A stretch of 64,000 nt of DNA, from positions 1 to 64,000 of the forward strand of contig CAMYOU010000001.1 of the NCBI GenBank assembly GCA_947283485.1. The letters are read 5' to 3'. The position numbers were made by a program, and so were the translations under genes. Positions 48,050 through 56,556 of this stretch are shown in pieces. The DNA is from an uncultured Peptostreptococcaceae bacterium (GTDB lineage Bacteria; Bacillota; Clostridia; Tissierellales; Peptoniphilaceae). The notes under the pieces were generated by a model, which worked only from the letters and a program-made list of their open reading frames with translations, searched no databases and was not told the DNA's origin. The first letter of the stretch is position 1. Each line of letters starts with the position of its first letter.

Positions 48050-49461
48050 TGTGCCCTCCCCAGTGCTTTTTCGACCGCATCCCTGTCGGAATACGGCTCG
48101 AGTACCCCTTGTATGAGCTGCCCTTCCTCATGGCCCTTGCCCGCCAAGATGAGAAGATCGCCCTTTTCCATGATGTCGACGGCAAGTGCGACGGCACGCG
48201 TACGATCCGGCTCTTTGAGAACGGGCATCGTCGCGTACTGCGCCATCTCGTCGATGATTTTTTGCGGATCTTCCTCGTCCGGATTGTCGCTCGTGAGAAT
48301 CACGAGATCCGCGTCTTTCGCCGCCTCCATGATCTCGCGTCTGCGCGACTTGGTTCTGCCGCCGACGCTCCCCACGAGGAGAATGACGCGTTTTGCCCCC
48401 GAGCGCACCGCGGCGATGAGGCTCTCAATGCTCGCACCGTTGTGCGCATAGTCGAGTAAGATCGTCGTGCCCTCGGGCGACGGCAAGATCTCCATGCGTC
48501 CCGGGACGCGAAATTCCTCGAGGCTCTTTGCCACCGCATTTTCATCGATTCCGAGGACTTTTGCCGCGGCAATGACGGCAAGGGCGTTCTCGACATTGAA
48601 CCGTCCCACGCTCGGGATCGCATAGCGCACGCCGTCCACGCGAAAGGTTGTCTCTTCGCCCACGTGACGGGCTTCATCGAGATCCTCCGGTCTTATGTCC
48701 GCGTCCATGCCGTAGGTCACGACTTTCCCGCTCGCATACGCGTCCATCTCGTCGCCGTAGGGATCGTCCGCCGAGAGAACACTCGTCTTCGCGCGTTCAA
48801 AGAGCATCGCCTTGGCGCGCGCGTATTCCTCCATCGAAGCGTGTTCGTTGCCACCGATGTGATCGGGCGTGAGATTCGTAAAAATGCCGAGATCGAAGTC
48901 GATATCCGCGACTCGCTCGAGCGAAAGCGCGAGACTCGAGACTTCCATGAAGACGAGTTTGACCCCTGCGTCCTCCATCTCGCGCAAAATCCGGTGGAGA
49001 TCCGCACTCTCGGGCGTCGTGTGCGTGAGGGGATACCGGACGTCGCCGTAGGCAACCCCGATCGTCCCGATGCGTCCCGCCTTCACGCCCGCATGTTCTG
49101 CCGCGTTGTAGAGAAGCGTCGTGACCGTCGTCTTCCCTTTTGTCCCGGTGACGCCCACGACCGTGAGCCGCTCGGACGGATGTCCGTAAATCGCCGCCGC
49201 GGCATGGGAAAGTGCGCGTCTCCCGTCCGCAACCACGCAAAGGGGCAGTCGCGTCTCGACCTTGCGCTCCGCGACGATTGCCGACGCACCCTTTTCTTCG
49301 GCGGACGCGACGAACTTATGTCCGTCCGTATCGTAGCCGCGAATGGCGACGAAGAGATCGCCGGGCTTTACGCGTCTGGAGTCATATGTAATCCCCGTCA
49401 CTTCGACGTCCGCACCCTCGATGTGCGCGGGATAATTGTGCCACAGCTCTCGAAATTTCAT
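48034..49461 (-). CDS. murE: UDP-MurNAc-tripeptide synthetase (MurE)
   Basis: A 475-residue Mur ligase that adds the third residue to UDP-MurNAc-L-Ala-D-Glu. ATP motif VVGVTGTKGKTT (101-112), HTTPES near 147, EVSSLALSLERV near 173 and LDYAHNGASIES near 337 are clear. The diamino-acid specificity motif reads DNPDEEDP (392-399): Arg of the meso-DAP type DNPR is replaced by Asp395, so L-Lys or L-Orn is more likely than DAP. Start chosen for AAAGGAGGA 5 bases upstream; upstream open frame lacks a site. Own promoter. Confidence 0.94.
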   Translation of the reverse strand: MKFRELWHNYPAHIEGADVEVTGITYDSRRVKPGDLFVAIRGYDTDGHKFVASAEEKGASAIVAERKVETRLPLCVVADGRRALSHAAAAIYGHPSERLTVVGVTGTKGKTTVTTLLYNAAEHAGVKAGRIGTIGVAYGDVRYPLTHTTPESADLHRILREMEDAGVKLVFMEVSSLALSLERVADIDFDLGIFTNLTPDHIGGNEHASMEEYARAKAMLFERAKTSVLSADDPYGDEMDAYASGKVVTYGMDADIRPEDLDEARHVGEETTFRVDGVRYAIPSVGRFNVENALAVIAAAKVLGIDENAVAKSLEEFRVPGRMEILPSPEGTTILLDYAHNGASIESLIAAVRSGAKRVILLVGSVGGRTKSRRREIMEAAKDADLVILTSDNPDEEDPQKIIDEMAQYATMPVLKEPDRTRAVALAVDIMEKGDLLILAGKGHEEGQLIQGVLEPYSDRDAVEKALGRAQCRYE

Positions 49462-49485
49462 CGCCGTCCTCCTTTGTCGGCTTCT

Positions 49486-49515
49486 ATTATAGACAACGAG
49501 CACACGTTCGCGCAA
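49486..49515 (-). promoter_or_regulatory. Promoter of murE
   Basis: TTGCGC, 18 bases, TATAAT on the minus strand, 25 bases before the ATG. Confidence 0.7.
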
Positions 49516-49632
49516 GACGGAAAAGGTTGCCCCATTTCGGTGACTTGTTTGCGTTTTCCATATACTCCGCCGCCTGCGTGCCGTTTCCAAATGCGTTTGC
49601 ACACGCACTTATTTTGCACGCGGCGCGAGCAC

Positions 49633-49659
49633 AAAAAAACGCCCTCCGAAGAGAGCGTT
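49633..49659 (-). terminator. Terminator of the arginine deiminase operon
   Basis: A 9-bp stem (AACGCTCTC / GAGGGCGTT, one G-U pair) with loop TTCG and T7 on the minus strand, just after the carbamoyltransferase stop. Confidence 0.9.
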
Positions 49660-49668
49660 TCGTTTTTT

Positions 49669-50667
49669 CTAAAGTTTTCCGATCGTTGCGACGATGACCG
49701 CCTTGATCGTGTGCATTCTGTTTTCCGCTTCGTCGAAGACTTTGGAATGTTTGGAGCGGAAGACCTCGTCCGTGACTTCCATCTCTTTGATGCCGTATTC
49801 CTCGTAGACGCCCTCGCCCATCTTGGTGTTGGTGTCGTGGCATGCAGGGAGGCAGTGGAGAAAGATGACGTTCGGGTTCTCGGTCTTTCGAATCATCTCC
49901 ATATTGACTTGGTACGGCATGAGTTCCTTGATGCGTTCGGCGAATTTATCCTCCTCGCCCATGGAAACCCAGACGTCGGTGTAGATGACGTCCGCACCCT
50001 TGACATCGTCGACGTTCTCGGAAAAATGGATCTTCGCGCCGGTTTCTTCCGCGACGGCACGCATTTCCTCGACGAGTTCTTCCGACGGCCAGAGGGATTT
50101 CGGCGCAATCGCCATGAATTCCATGCCCATCTTCGCCGCGCCGATCATGAGGGAATTGCCCATATTGTTACGCGCGTCGCCAACGTAGACGAATTTGACA
50201 TCGCGCAGAGGTTTTGCAACATGTTCCTCGACCGTGAGGAAGTCCGCGAGAATCTGCGTGGGGTGATACATATCGGTAAGACCGTTCCAGACCGGTACGC
50301 CTGCGTGCTTTGCGAGTGCTTCGACGGTCTCCTGCTTAAATCCGCGGAATTCGATGCCGTCATAAAAACGTCCGAGCACTTTGGCAGTGTCTTCGATAGA
50401 TTCTTTCTTGCCCATCTGACTGTCGTTCGATCCCAAGAACGTCGCCTGTCCGCCCTCGTCCATAACTGCCACTTCGAACGAGCAACGCGTTCTCGTCGAG
50501 GTCTTCTCAAAGAGAAGGACGATGTTCTTGCGTTCGAGAAGATCGCCTTTCACCCCTGCGCGTTTCTTCCGTTTGAGATCGGCGGCGAGATTGAGGAGAT
50601 ATCGAATTTCATCGGGTGTGAAATCCTTGAGCGTAATAAAATTTCTTCCTTGTAGATTGACTGCCAT
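49669..50667 (-). CDS. arcB: Ornithine carbamoyltransferase (catabolic)
   Basis: A 332-residue transcarbamylase. Carbamoyl-phosphate loop KTSTRTRCSFE (STRTR at 57-61), HPTQILADFLT and the ornithine/active-site HCLPA are all present. Start at MAVNLQGRN chosen for AAAGGAGG 7 bases upstream. It follows arginine deiminase by 13 bases, so it works in the catabolic direction: citrulline plus phosphate to ornithine and carbamoyl phosphate, which a carbamate kinase elsewhere would turn to ATP. Confidence 0.96.
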   Translation of the reverse strand: MAVNLQGRNFITLKDFTPDEIRYLLNLAADLKRKKRAGVKGDLLERKNIVLLFEKTSTRTRCSFEVAVMDEGGQATFLGSNDSQMGKKESIEDTAKVLGRFYDGIEFRGFKQETVEALAKHAGVPVWNGLTDMYHPTQILADFLTVEEHVAKPLRDVKFVYVGDARNNMGNSLMIGAAKMGMEFMAIAPKSLWPSEELVEEMRAVAEETGAKIHFSENVDDVKGADVIYTDVWVSMGEEDKFAERIKELMPYQVNMEMIRKTENPNVIFLHCLPACHDTNTKMGEGVYEEYGIKEMEVTDEVFRSKHSKVFDEAENRMHTIKAVIVATIGKL

Positions 50668-50680
50668 CCTGTAGCCTCCT

Positions 50681-51898
50681 TTAGATGTCTTCGCGAACGA
50701 GCGGCATGGACATGCATCTCGGGCCGCCTCGCCCTCTCGAAAGTTCACTCGACGGCACCTCGTGCAATTTAACGCCGTACTCGCGCAAAATGCGGTTCGT
50801 GCCTTCGTTCCTATCATAAACAATTACTTCTCTGGGCGCAATAGCGAGCGTATTGGAGCCGTCCGACCACTGTTCGCGCTCCGCATCGACGGGGTCAAAA
50901 CCGCCGCACGGTAGGAGTGTGACGCGCGGAACGTCGAGGAACGTCGCGAGAATTTCCGCAAGACTTCCTCTGAGAACCCGGGTGCGAATCTTCCCGCCCG
51001 CGAGCCTGATCTCGTGCACGGAGATGGGATCGGTGATCTCGGGATGCACGGTAAAGAGATCCTTGTCGATCATCGTAAAGACCGTGTCAAGATGCATGAA
51101 CGCGCGTTTCTTCGGAATTTCCACCGCGAGCACGACGGAAAAATCGCCGTCTGAGAGGAGTCTTGCCGCGATGCGTTCGATTGCCATGGGGCTCGTGCGT
51201 TGACTGATGCCGATCGCGACGACGTCTTTCGAGAGGATGAGTTCGTCGCCGCCTTCGATCGAGCCGCGTTCCTCCGGCGTATACCACCACGGAATCGCGG
51301 AGTCCTTCAAATCCTCGTGATAGCGGAAGATATAGCGACCGTAGATCGTCTCGCGATCTCGGATATCGCTCCACATATTGTTGACGGAGACGCCGTGCCC
51401 GATGACCGCAAAGGGATCGCGCGTGAAATAGAGATTGGGCATGGGTTTCACAAAAAAATGCTTGCGCACATTGGAGAGTTTGATCGAACCCCACTGAGCC
51501 CCGGGGACTTCGACACGGCGCGCGCCCGACATCGTGCGATGGACAAGTTCCAGTTCGTCTTCGATCGAAGAAAGGAATGTATGATAAAAATGTTCGTCCT
51601 CTTCGCTCTTGAGCCCCGTTTCTTTCACAAAAGTATCGATAAACGCATTCCTTACTTCTTTTTCTCGAATCGCCTCGCTCATGAGCCGGTCGAGATACAG
51701 AACCTCGACCCCCGCACGGCGGAGCGTATCCGCAAACGCGTCATGCTCTTCTCGCGCGCGTTTGAGATACGGAATATCGTCGAATAAAAGTTCCTCGAGC
51801 GTATCCGGCGTGAGGTTTAAGAGTTCCTCGCCGGGTCTGTGTAGGAGTACGGTCCTTAGTTTCCCAATCTCCGAGTATACGTGGAGTGTCCGTTTCAT
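50681..51898 (-). CDS. arcA: Arginine deiminase
   Basis: A 405-residue enzyme hydrolysing arginine to citrulline and ammonia. FTRDPFAVIGHGV, SIEGGDELILS, HLDTVFTMID and the nucleophile Cys395 in GRGGPRCMSMPL are all intact. First gene of the arcAB unit, with a promoter about 35 bases upstream. No arcC or arcD is present in the window. Confidence 0.97.
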   Translation of the reverse strand: MKRTLHVYSEIGKLRTVLLHRPGEELLNLTPDTLEELLFDDIPYLKRAREEHDAFADTLRRAGVEVLYLDRLMSEAIREKEVRNAFIDTFVKETGLKSEEDEHFYHTFLSSIEDELELVHRTMSGARRVEVPGAQWGSIKLSNVRKHFFVKPMPNLYFTRDPFAVIGHGVSVNNMWSDIRDRETIYGRYIFRYHEDLKDSAIPWWYTPEERGSIEGGDELILSKDVVAIGISQRTSPMAIERIAARLLSDGDFSVVLAVEIPKKRAFMHLDTVFTMIDKDLFTVHPEITDPISVHEIRLAGGKIRTRVLRGSLAEILATFLDVPRVTLLPCGGFDPVDAEREQWSDGSNTLAIAPREVIVYDRNEGTNRILREYGVKLHEVPSSELSRGRGGPRCMSMPLVREDI

Positions 51899-51931
51899 CT
51901 TTTCCCTCCGTTCGTCGTCATTCTTCTATAG

Positions 51932-51960
51932 AGAGTACCCGTCCGCGGCGCATTTGGCAA
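51932..51960 (-). promoter_or_regulatory. Promoter of arcA
   Basis: TTGCCA, 17 bases, TACTCT on the minus strand. No ArgR box was recognised by eye. Confidence 0.55.
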
Positions 51961-51982
51961 GACTTTTCTCGCCCGGCGGCAC

Positions 51983-52018
51983 AAAAAAGAGAAGCGACCG
52001 CACAGGTAGCTTCTCTTC
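51983..52018 (-). terminator. Terminator of the EF-G paralogue gene
   Basis: AAGAGAAGC pairs with GCTTCTCTT with an inner ACC/GGT, followed by T6 on the minus strand. Confidence 0.85.
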
Positions 52019-52026
52019 TCTCATCC

Positions 52027-54084
52027 TTATTCTTCGCTCTTCGCTTCGTCGATGATCTTCTGTGCTTCGTTTGCCGGCATTTCTTCGTAGCGAACGAAAG
52101 ACATCTCAAAAGTGCCGCGCGCTTGCGTCATACTCTTTAAGTCGATCGCATATTCGAAGAGTTCGATATGCGGCGCTTCCGCAATGAGTAATTGCGTCCC
52201 GTCTTCCTGCGGCTCCATGCCGAGGATTCTGCCGCGACGTTTGTTCATATCGCCCATGATATCTCCGAGATAATCCTCGGGTACGCGCACCTCGACGCGA
52301 TAGATCGGCTCGAGAAGGATCGGTTTCGCCTGTTTCATGCCCTCGCGGAACGCAATGCCTGCTGCAGTCTTGAACGCCTGCTCGTTGGAGTCGACGGGGT
52401 GATACGATCCGTCATAGAGAACCGCCTTGACATTGACGACCGGATAGCCGGCAAGGGTGCCCTTGGGAAGACACTCGCGCAAGCCTTTCTCAACTGCGGG
52501 GAAGAAGTTCTTCGGAACACTGCCGCCGAAGACCTCTTCGTCGAAGATAAAGTCTTCATCGCACGGTTCGAAACGAATCCAGACGTCACCGAATTGTCCC
52601 GCGCCGCCCGTCTGTTTCTTGTGGCGACCTTGAACGCTCGCGGTGCCTTTGATCGTCTCGCGGAACGCGATGCGTAGAGGTACGCGCTCGACTTCGACAT
52701 TGTAGAGATCTTTTAATTTTTCCATGACGACGGCAAGTTGCGTGTCACCCTGTCCGCCGATTAAGAGTTGTCCCGTCTCCTGATTGCGATCCATGACGAG
52801 CGTCGGATCCTCTTCGACGAGCTTCGAAAGTGCCGAACCGATCTTGTCCTCGTCGCCCTTGGTCTTGGGTTCGATCGCAAAGAAGAGCACCGGTTCTTGG
52901 AATTTCACAGCTTTGTATTGGATCGGATGCGCTTTGTCACAGAGCGTGTCGCCTGTCTCCGTCACGGAGAGTTTCGCAACGACCGCGATGTCGCCCGCAT
53001 TCGCTTCGGTAAGCTCGATTTGTTCTTTGCCGCACATGGTGAAGATGCTGCCGATCTTTTCCGAAGTTTCGCGAGACACGTTGTAGGCCTCGCCCTTCGT
53101 GAGTTTCCCGGCGGTGACTTTGAAGAACGAAAGTTTCCCGACGAAGGGGTCGATGACGGTCTTAAAGACCACGCCCGCAAAGGGTTCGTCGGACGAAACG
53201 GTGCGCTTCTCGCCCGATTCATAGCGGAAACCGAGATTTGCGCGTTCATCATCGGGGCTCGGCATATAGTGCATGATGAGATCCAGAAGCATATCGAGAC
53301 CGATGAGCTCCGTCGCGCTGCCGCACATGAGCGGCACGAGATGACCCTCGAGGAGTGCCGTCGTAACGCCGTGGAGGAGTTCGTCGCGCGTAAAGGGTTC
53401 GCCTGCAAAATATTTTTCGATTAAGACATCATCCGTTTCCGCAACGACCTCCGCGATCATTTCGTAGAGTTCTTGCGTGCGTTTCTTGAGTGCGGGATCG
53501 AGATCGATCTCTTTGGATTTGCCTTTTTCATACGTAAATGCGTGTTGGAAGATGACATCAACGACGCCCTTAAAATCGGGACCTTCGCCAATCGGAATCG
53601 AGAACGGAATGACTTTCTTTCCGAAACGTGCGCGCAAGTCATCGACGACTTTGTCAAAACTTACGTTCTCTTTGTCCATCTTGTTGAGGAAAATAATCCG
53701 CGGGAAGCCAATCTTTTCCATATAATTCCAGTCTTTTTCCGTGCCGACTTCGATGCCTGCAGAGGCGTCGACGACGAGCATGGCAGCTTCCGTCGCGCGC
53801 AGTGCCGCACGCACCTCGCCCGAAAAGTCAAAATACCCCGGTGCGTCGATGAGATTGAGCTTGCCGCCGTCCCATTCCACCGGAACGAGGGAACTCGTGA
53901 TGGAAATGCCGCGTCTCTTTTCTTCGTCCGTGTAGTCCGAAATCGTGTTCCCGTCCTCGACGCGACCCTGTCTTTTCGATGCGCCCGTTACAAAAGCGAG
54001 TGCCTCGGCGACGGTCGTCTTGCCCGAGCCCGAGTGTCCGAGTAGTGCCATATTTCTGATTTGATCGGTCGTGTATACTTTCAA
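52027..54084 (-). CDS. Elongation factor G-like GTPase (EF-G paralogue)
   Basis: A 685-residue translational GTPase with all five EF-G domains. The P loop is GHSGSGKTT (near 16-24), with Ser where canonical EF-G has Asp (GHIDAGKTT); G3 is DAPGYFDF and G4 NKMDKE. These differences mark the EF-G-like/EF-G2 group, not the ribosomal operon FusA. Start set at TTG, since GGAGG lies 7 bases upstream and the product then begins MKVYTTDQIRNMALLGH like homologues; an ATG 15 bases earlier lacks a ribosome site. Role could be in recycling, stress or ribosome rescue; unproven. Confidence 0.9.
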   Translation of the reverse strand: MKVYTTDQIRNMALLGHSGSGKTTVAEALAFVTGASKRQGRVEDGNTISDYTDEEKRRGISITSSLVPVEWDGGKLNLIDAPGYFDFSGEVRAALRATEAAMLVVDASAGIEVGTEKDWNYMEKIGFPRIIFLNKMDKENVSFDKVVDDLRARFGKKVIPFSIPIGEGPDFKGVVDVIFQHAFTYEKGKSKEIDLDPALKKRTQELYEMIAEVVAETDDVLIEKYFAGEPFTRDELLHGVTTALLEGHLVPLMCGSATELIGLDMLLDLIMHYMPSPDDERANLGFRYESGEKRTVSSDEPFAGVVFKTVIDPFVGKLSFFKVTAGKLTKGEAYNVSRETSEKIGSIFTMCGKEQIELTEANAGDIAVVAKLSVTETGDTLCDKAHPIQYKAVKFQEPVLFFAIEPKTKGDEDKIGSALSKLVEEDPTLVMDRNQETGQLLIGGQGDTQLAVVMEKLKDLYNVEVERVPLRIAFRETIKGTASVQGRHKKQTGGAGQFGDVWIRFEPCDEDFIFDEEVFGGSVPKNFFPAVEKGLRECLPKGTLAGYPVVNVKAVLYDGSYHPVDSNEQAFKTAAGIAFREGMKQAKPILLEPIYRVEVRVPEDYLGDIMGDMNKRRGRILGMEPQEDGTQLLIAEAPHIELFEYAIDLKSMTQARGTFEMSFVRYEEMPANEAQKIIDEAKSEE

Positions 54085-54137
54085 AATCTTTCCTCCCATC
54101 TCAAGCGTGTCCGTAAGACCGCTTCATTTGCTTTTTT

Positions 54138-54146
54138 ATTGTATCA
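54138..54146 (-). promoter_or_regulatory. Extended -10 promoter of the EF-G paralogue
   Basis: TGATACAAT on the minus strand, about 55 bases before the TTG start; weak -35 (TGTACA at 17 bases). Confidence 0.55.
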
Positions 54147-54205
54147 TGAAAACGCTTGACTGTACACACAAAAGACAACGCGACCGCGCGGAACACACTT
54201 CGTCG

Positions 54206-54214
54206 TGATATAAT
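54206..54214 (+). promoter_or_regulatory. Extended -10 promoter of the O-antigen-ligase-like gene
   Basis: TGATATAAT, a perfect extended -10, ends 25 bases before the start codon. Back to back with the EF-G paralogue promoter. Confidence 0.65.
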
Positions 54215-54239
54215 CGTAGCGTTTGGAATGGAGGTTTCT

Positions 54240-55556
54240 ATGGAACTACTGATCACTTTGCCCTTTATCTTTTCGGGTTTTGTCAATCTCATCTACCTTG
54301 GTGCGGGCGGCATCTTTTTGCCCGATCGCGTGCGCTCCCTCGTCTTTGTCGTGACGGGTGTCGCCTATTTTTGCGCGACGGGATTCTTTTTCATCCGAAA
54401 GAGAAAAGAAATTTCGCTCTCGTGGCGCAGCGTCGTCGTGCCGCTTCTGTGGATCTTTTTTTACGCGCTCGCACTGAAGCATTACGGACGGATCTCGCCG
54501 CTTACGGAATCCGTAAAACGCTATCTCGTCTTCGGAACGACTGCATACGCATGGGGTGTCATGATCGCGCGCATGCGACTCGAAGATCGACTCCTCCACT
54601 CGCTCGAAACGATCTCGCTTTTGCTCGTTCCCGCCGCGATGCTCTACACACTCAATGTTTATCTGCACGCGGGAGAATATTTCGACCTCTCGTTCGGTCC
54701 CGTCACGTACATGACCGTCGCGTACACGCTCTTGCCGCTCTTCGCGGCGATCGTGATCCGGCTCGAAAAAGTTCCCGCATCCACGGCAAACGTCGGTAAG
54801 ATTCTCCTCGCGCTCTTCTTCTGGTATGTGATGCTCCTTACGACGACGCGCGGCGCGATCTTCGGCGTGCTCCTCTTCGCCGTCGTCCTGCTCGTCCACG
54901 ATCTCATTCGCGCTCGGGAGAACACCTTACGCATGATTGCGGCGGGACTTGTCCTTGCACTCTTCGCCGTCGTCAATCTCGGCGGCATGGAAGGCTCGCT
55001 CGAGAAAAATCCGCGCATGTCCGTCGTCATCGAGAGTCTCGAAGAAGGTTCCTTCAAGACCTCCGACCGCGGCGCACTGCCCGAAGATGAACTTCTCGCA
55101 CTCGTTCGCGATCCCGCGCCGCTTACGAACCCCGCACTCCTTGAAAAAAATCTCGTCGTGAACGGACGCATCAACATCGGCGACCGCGTGACTCTCTATC
55201 GACTCGCGCTCCTCGAGACGAAAGCACATCCCTTAAGGGGACTCGGCGCGTTCGGCTTCCACGCGAAATATGGACTCTATCCGCACAATTTTCTCCTGGA
55301 AGCCTACGCGGACTTCGGCGTCGTCGGAGGCACGATTCTCCTCGTGGGGATTCTCTTCCTCGTCGTCCGTCTCTTTGCGACCGCGAAGGCAAATCCCGGC
55401 ACCGGGCGGATTCTTCTCTTCCTCGTCGCGCATCTCTTCATGGTTCTCGTAAGCGGCAGTCTCTACGATATGGCGATGCTCCAGTTCGGCATCGGCTACG
55501 CCGCCTTTCTCCCGCGGCACACGAAATCGCATGCGGAAATGCCCGTCGAAATCTAA
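54240..55556 (+). CDS. O-antigen ligase/polymerase-like membrane protein
   Basis: A 438-residue polytopic membrane protein with about 10 to 12 helices and a large outer loop (about 255-335). The Wzy_C pattern is seen in TTTRGAIFGVLLF and, after the loop, in RVTLYRLALLETKAHPLRGLGAFGFHAKYGLYPHN, cut short: the GxG...HN element typical of O-antigen ligases and polymerases. In a Gram-positive it would join surface polysaccharide or teichoic chains. Start chosen for GGAGG 5 bases upstream of the ATG at 54240. Stands alone, so the glycan cannot be named. Confidence 0.8.
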   Translation: MELLITLPFIFSGFVNLIYLGAGGIFLPDRVRSLVFVVTGVAYFCATGFFFIRKRKEISLSWRSVVVPLLWIFFYALALKHYGRISPLTESVKRYLVFGTTAYAWGVMIARMRLEDRLLHSLETISLLLVPAAMLYTLNVYLHAGEYFDLSFGPVTYMTVAYTLLPLFAAIVIRLEKVPASTANVGKILLALFFWYVMLLTTTRGAIFGVLLFAVVLLVHDLIRARENTLRMIAAGLVLALFAVVNLGGMEGSLEKNPRMSVVIESLEEGSFKTSDRGALPEDELLALVRDPAPLTNPALLEKNLVVNGRINIGDRVTLYRLALLETKAHPLRGLGAFGFHAKYGLYPHNFLLEAYADFGVVGGTILLVGILFLVVRLFATAKANPGTGRILLFLVAHLFMVLVSGSLYDMAMLQFGIGYAAFLPRHTKSHAEMPVEI

Positions 55557-55571
55557 AAAATCCAAAAAAAG

Positions 55572-55602
55572 AAAATCGACACGTGCAGGTGTCGATTTTT
55601 TA
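55572..55602 (+). terminator. Terminator of the O-antigen-ligase-like gene
   Basis: AAAATCGACAC pairs with GTGTCGATTTT around a 6-base loop, ending in a T run. Confidence 0.9.
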
Positions 55603-55635
55603 TTGCGCGTTGTCGCTTGTTCGTTCGTCAAATCA

Positions 55636-55664
55636 AAAAACCTCCGTCTGCCGGAGGTTTTTTC
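55636..55664. terminator. Bidirectional terminator beside exoA
   Basis: CCTCCG pairs with CGGAGG around a 5-base loop with A6 and T6 flanks; serves exoA (minus) and backs up the plus-strand terminator. Confidence 0.9.
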
Positions 55665-55687
55665 TTTTATTGGACTTTCTTGCCCGC

Positions 55688-56443
55688 TCAAAGATCGAGT
55701 TCGAGTAAGACCGGGCAATGGTCGCTACCGTAGACATCGTTTAAGATTTCCGCGGATTTGATCTTATCTTTAAGCTTTTCGCTCACGAGAAAATAGTCGA
55801 TGCGCCAGCCGGCGTTCCGTTCGCGCGCGCGGGTCACATAGCTCCACCACGTATACGCTTCGGCGGTGTCGGGGTGAAGATGGCGAAACGTATCGACAAA
55901 GCCCGCTTCAAGCAGTGCCGTAAATTTGTCACGTTCCTCGACGGTAAAGCCCGCGCTCTTCGTATTGGTCTTGGGGTTTCTAAGGTCGATTTCCTTGTGC
56001 GCGACGTTGAGATCGCCCGAGATGACGACAGGTTTCTTCTCATCGAGCCTCACGACATATTCGCGAAACGCGTCGTCCCACGTGCCGCGGTATTCGAGGC
56101 GTGCGAGTTCCCTGCCGCTATTCGGCGTATAGACGTTGACATAATAAAAGTCGTCATACTCGAGCGTCACGACGCGTCCCTCGTCGTCGTGTCCCTCAAT
56201 GCCGATGCCGCGGGCAAAAGACAGCGGTTTTACTCGCGTAAAAACGCCCGTGCCGCTGTAGCCGGGGCGTTCGGCGTAGTCGTAGAAGCTTTCGTAGCCC
56301 GCAAGCTCGGGTTCGCCCTGTCCCTCTTGCATCTTGATTTCCTGTATCCCGAGAATGTCGGCGTTTGCCGATTCAAAAAACTCCATAAAATTTTTGCGTA
56401 AAATCGCGCGCAATCCGTTCACATTCCATGAAATGAGTCGCAT
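55688..56443 (-). CDS. exoA: Exodeoxyribonuclease III / AP endonuclease
   Basis: A 251-residue base-excision-repair nuclease. MRLISWNVNGLRAI, GIQEIKMQ (metal Glu), YTPNSGREL, SGDLNVAHKEIDL (catalytic Asp/Asn) and the terminal GSDHCPVLLEL are all intact. Cleaves 5' of abasic sites. Single gene with its own terminator; GGAGGGATCC lies just before the ATG. Confidence 0.97.
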   Translation of the reverse strand: MRLISWNVNGLRAILRKNFMEFFESANADILGIQEIKMQEGQGEPELAGYESFYDYAERPGYSGTGVFTRVKPLSFARGIGIEGHDDEGRVVTLEYDDFYYVNVYTPNSGRELARLEYRGTWDDAFREYVVRLDEKKPVVISGDLNVAHKEIDLRNPKTNTKSAGFTVEERDKFTALLEAGFVDTFRHLHPDTAEAYTWWSYVTRARERNAGWRIDYFLVSEKLKDKIKSAEILNDVYGSDHCPVLLELDL

Positions 56444-56489
56444 GGGATCCCTCCTCTCCCCGTTATTGTAGCATATTTCCCGTTTTCAT

Positions 56490-56518
56490 TTGCTTTTTGA
56501 TACCGCTTCGCATAGAAT
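56490..56518 (+). promoter_or_regulatory. Promoter of the glycogen phosphorylase gene
   Basis: TTGCTT, 17 bases, TAGAAT, 38 bases before the ATG. Confidence 0.65.
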
Positions 56519-56556
56519 GGCTAAGGAAACTACGATTTTTCAGGAGGATTCATTTT

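Noticed and set aside
48664..50655. Plus-strand 663-codon open frame crossing murE and arcB
   Set aside because: It is antisense to two well-identified enzymes and spans their terminator region; no start signal or domain.
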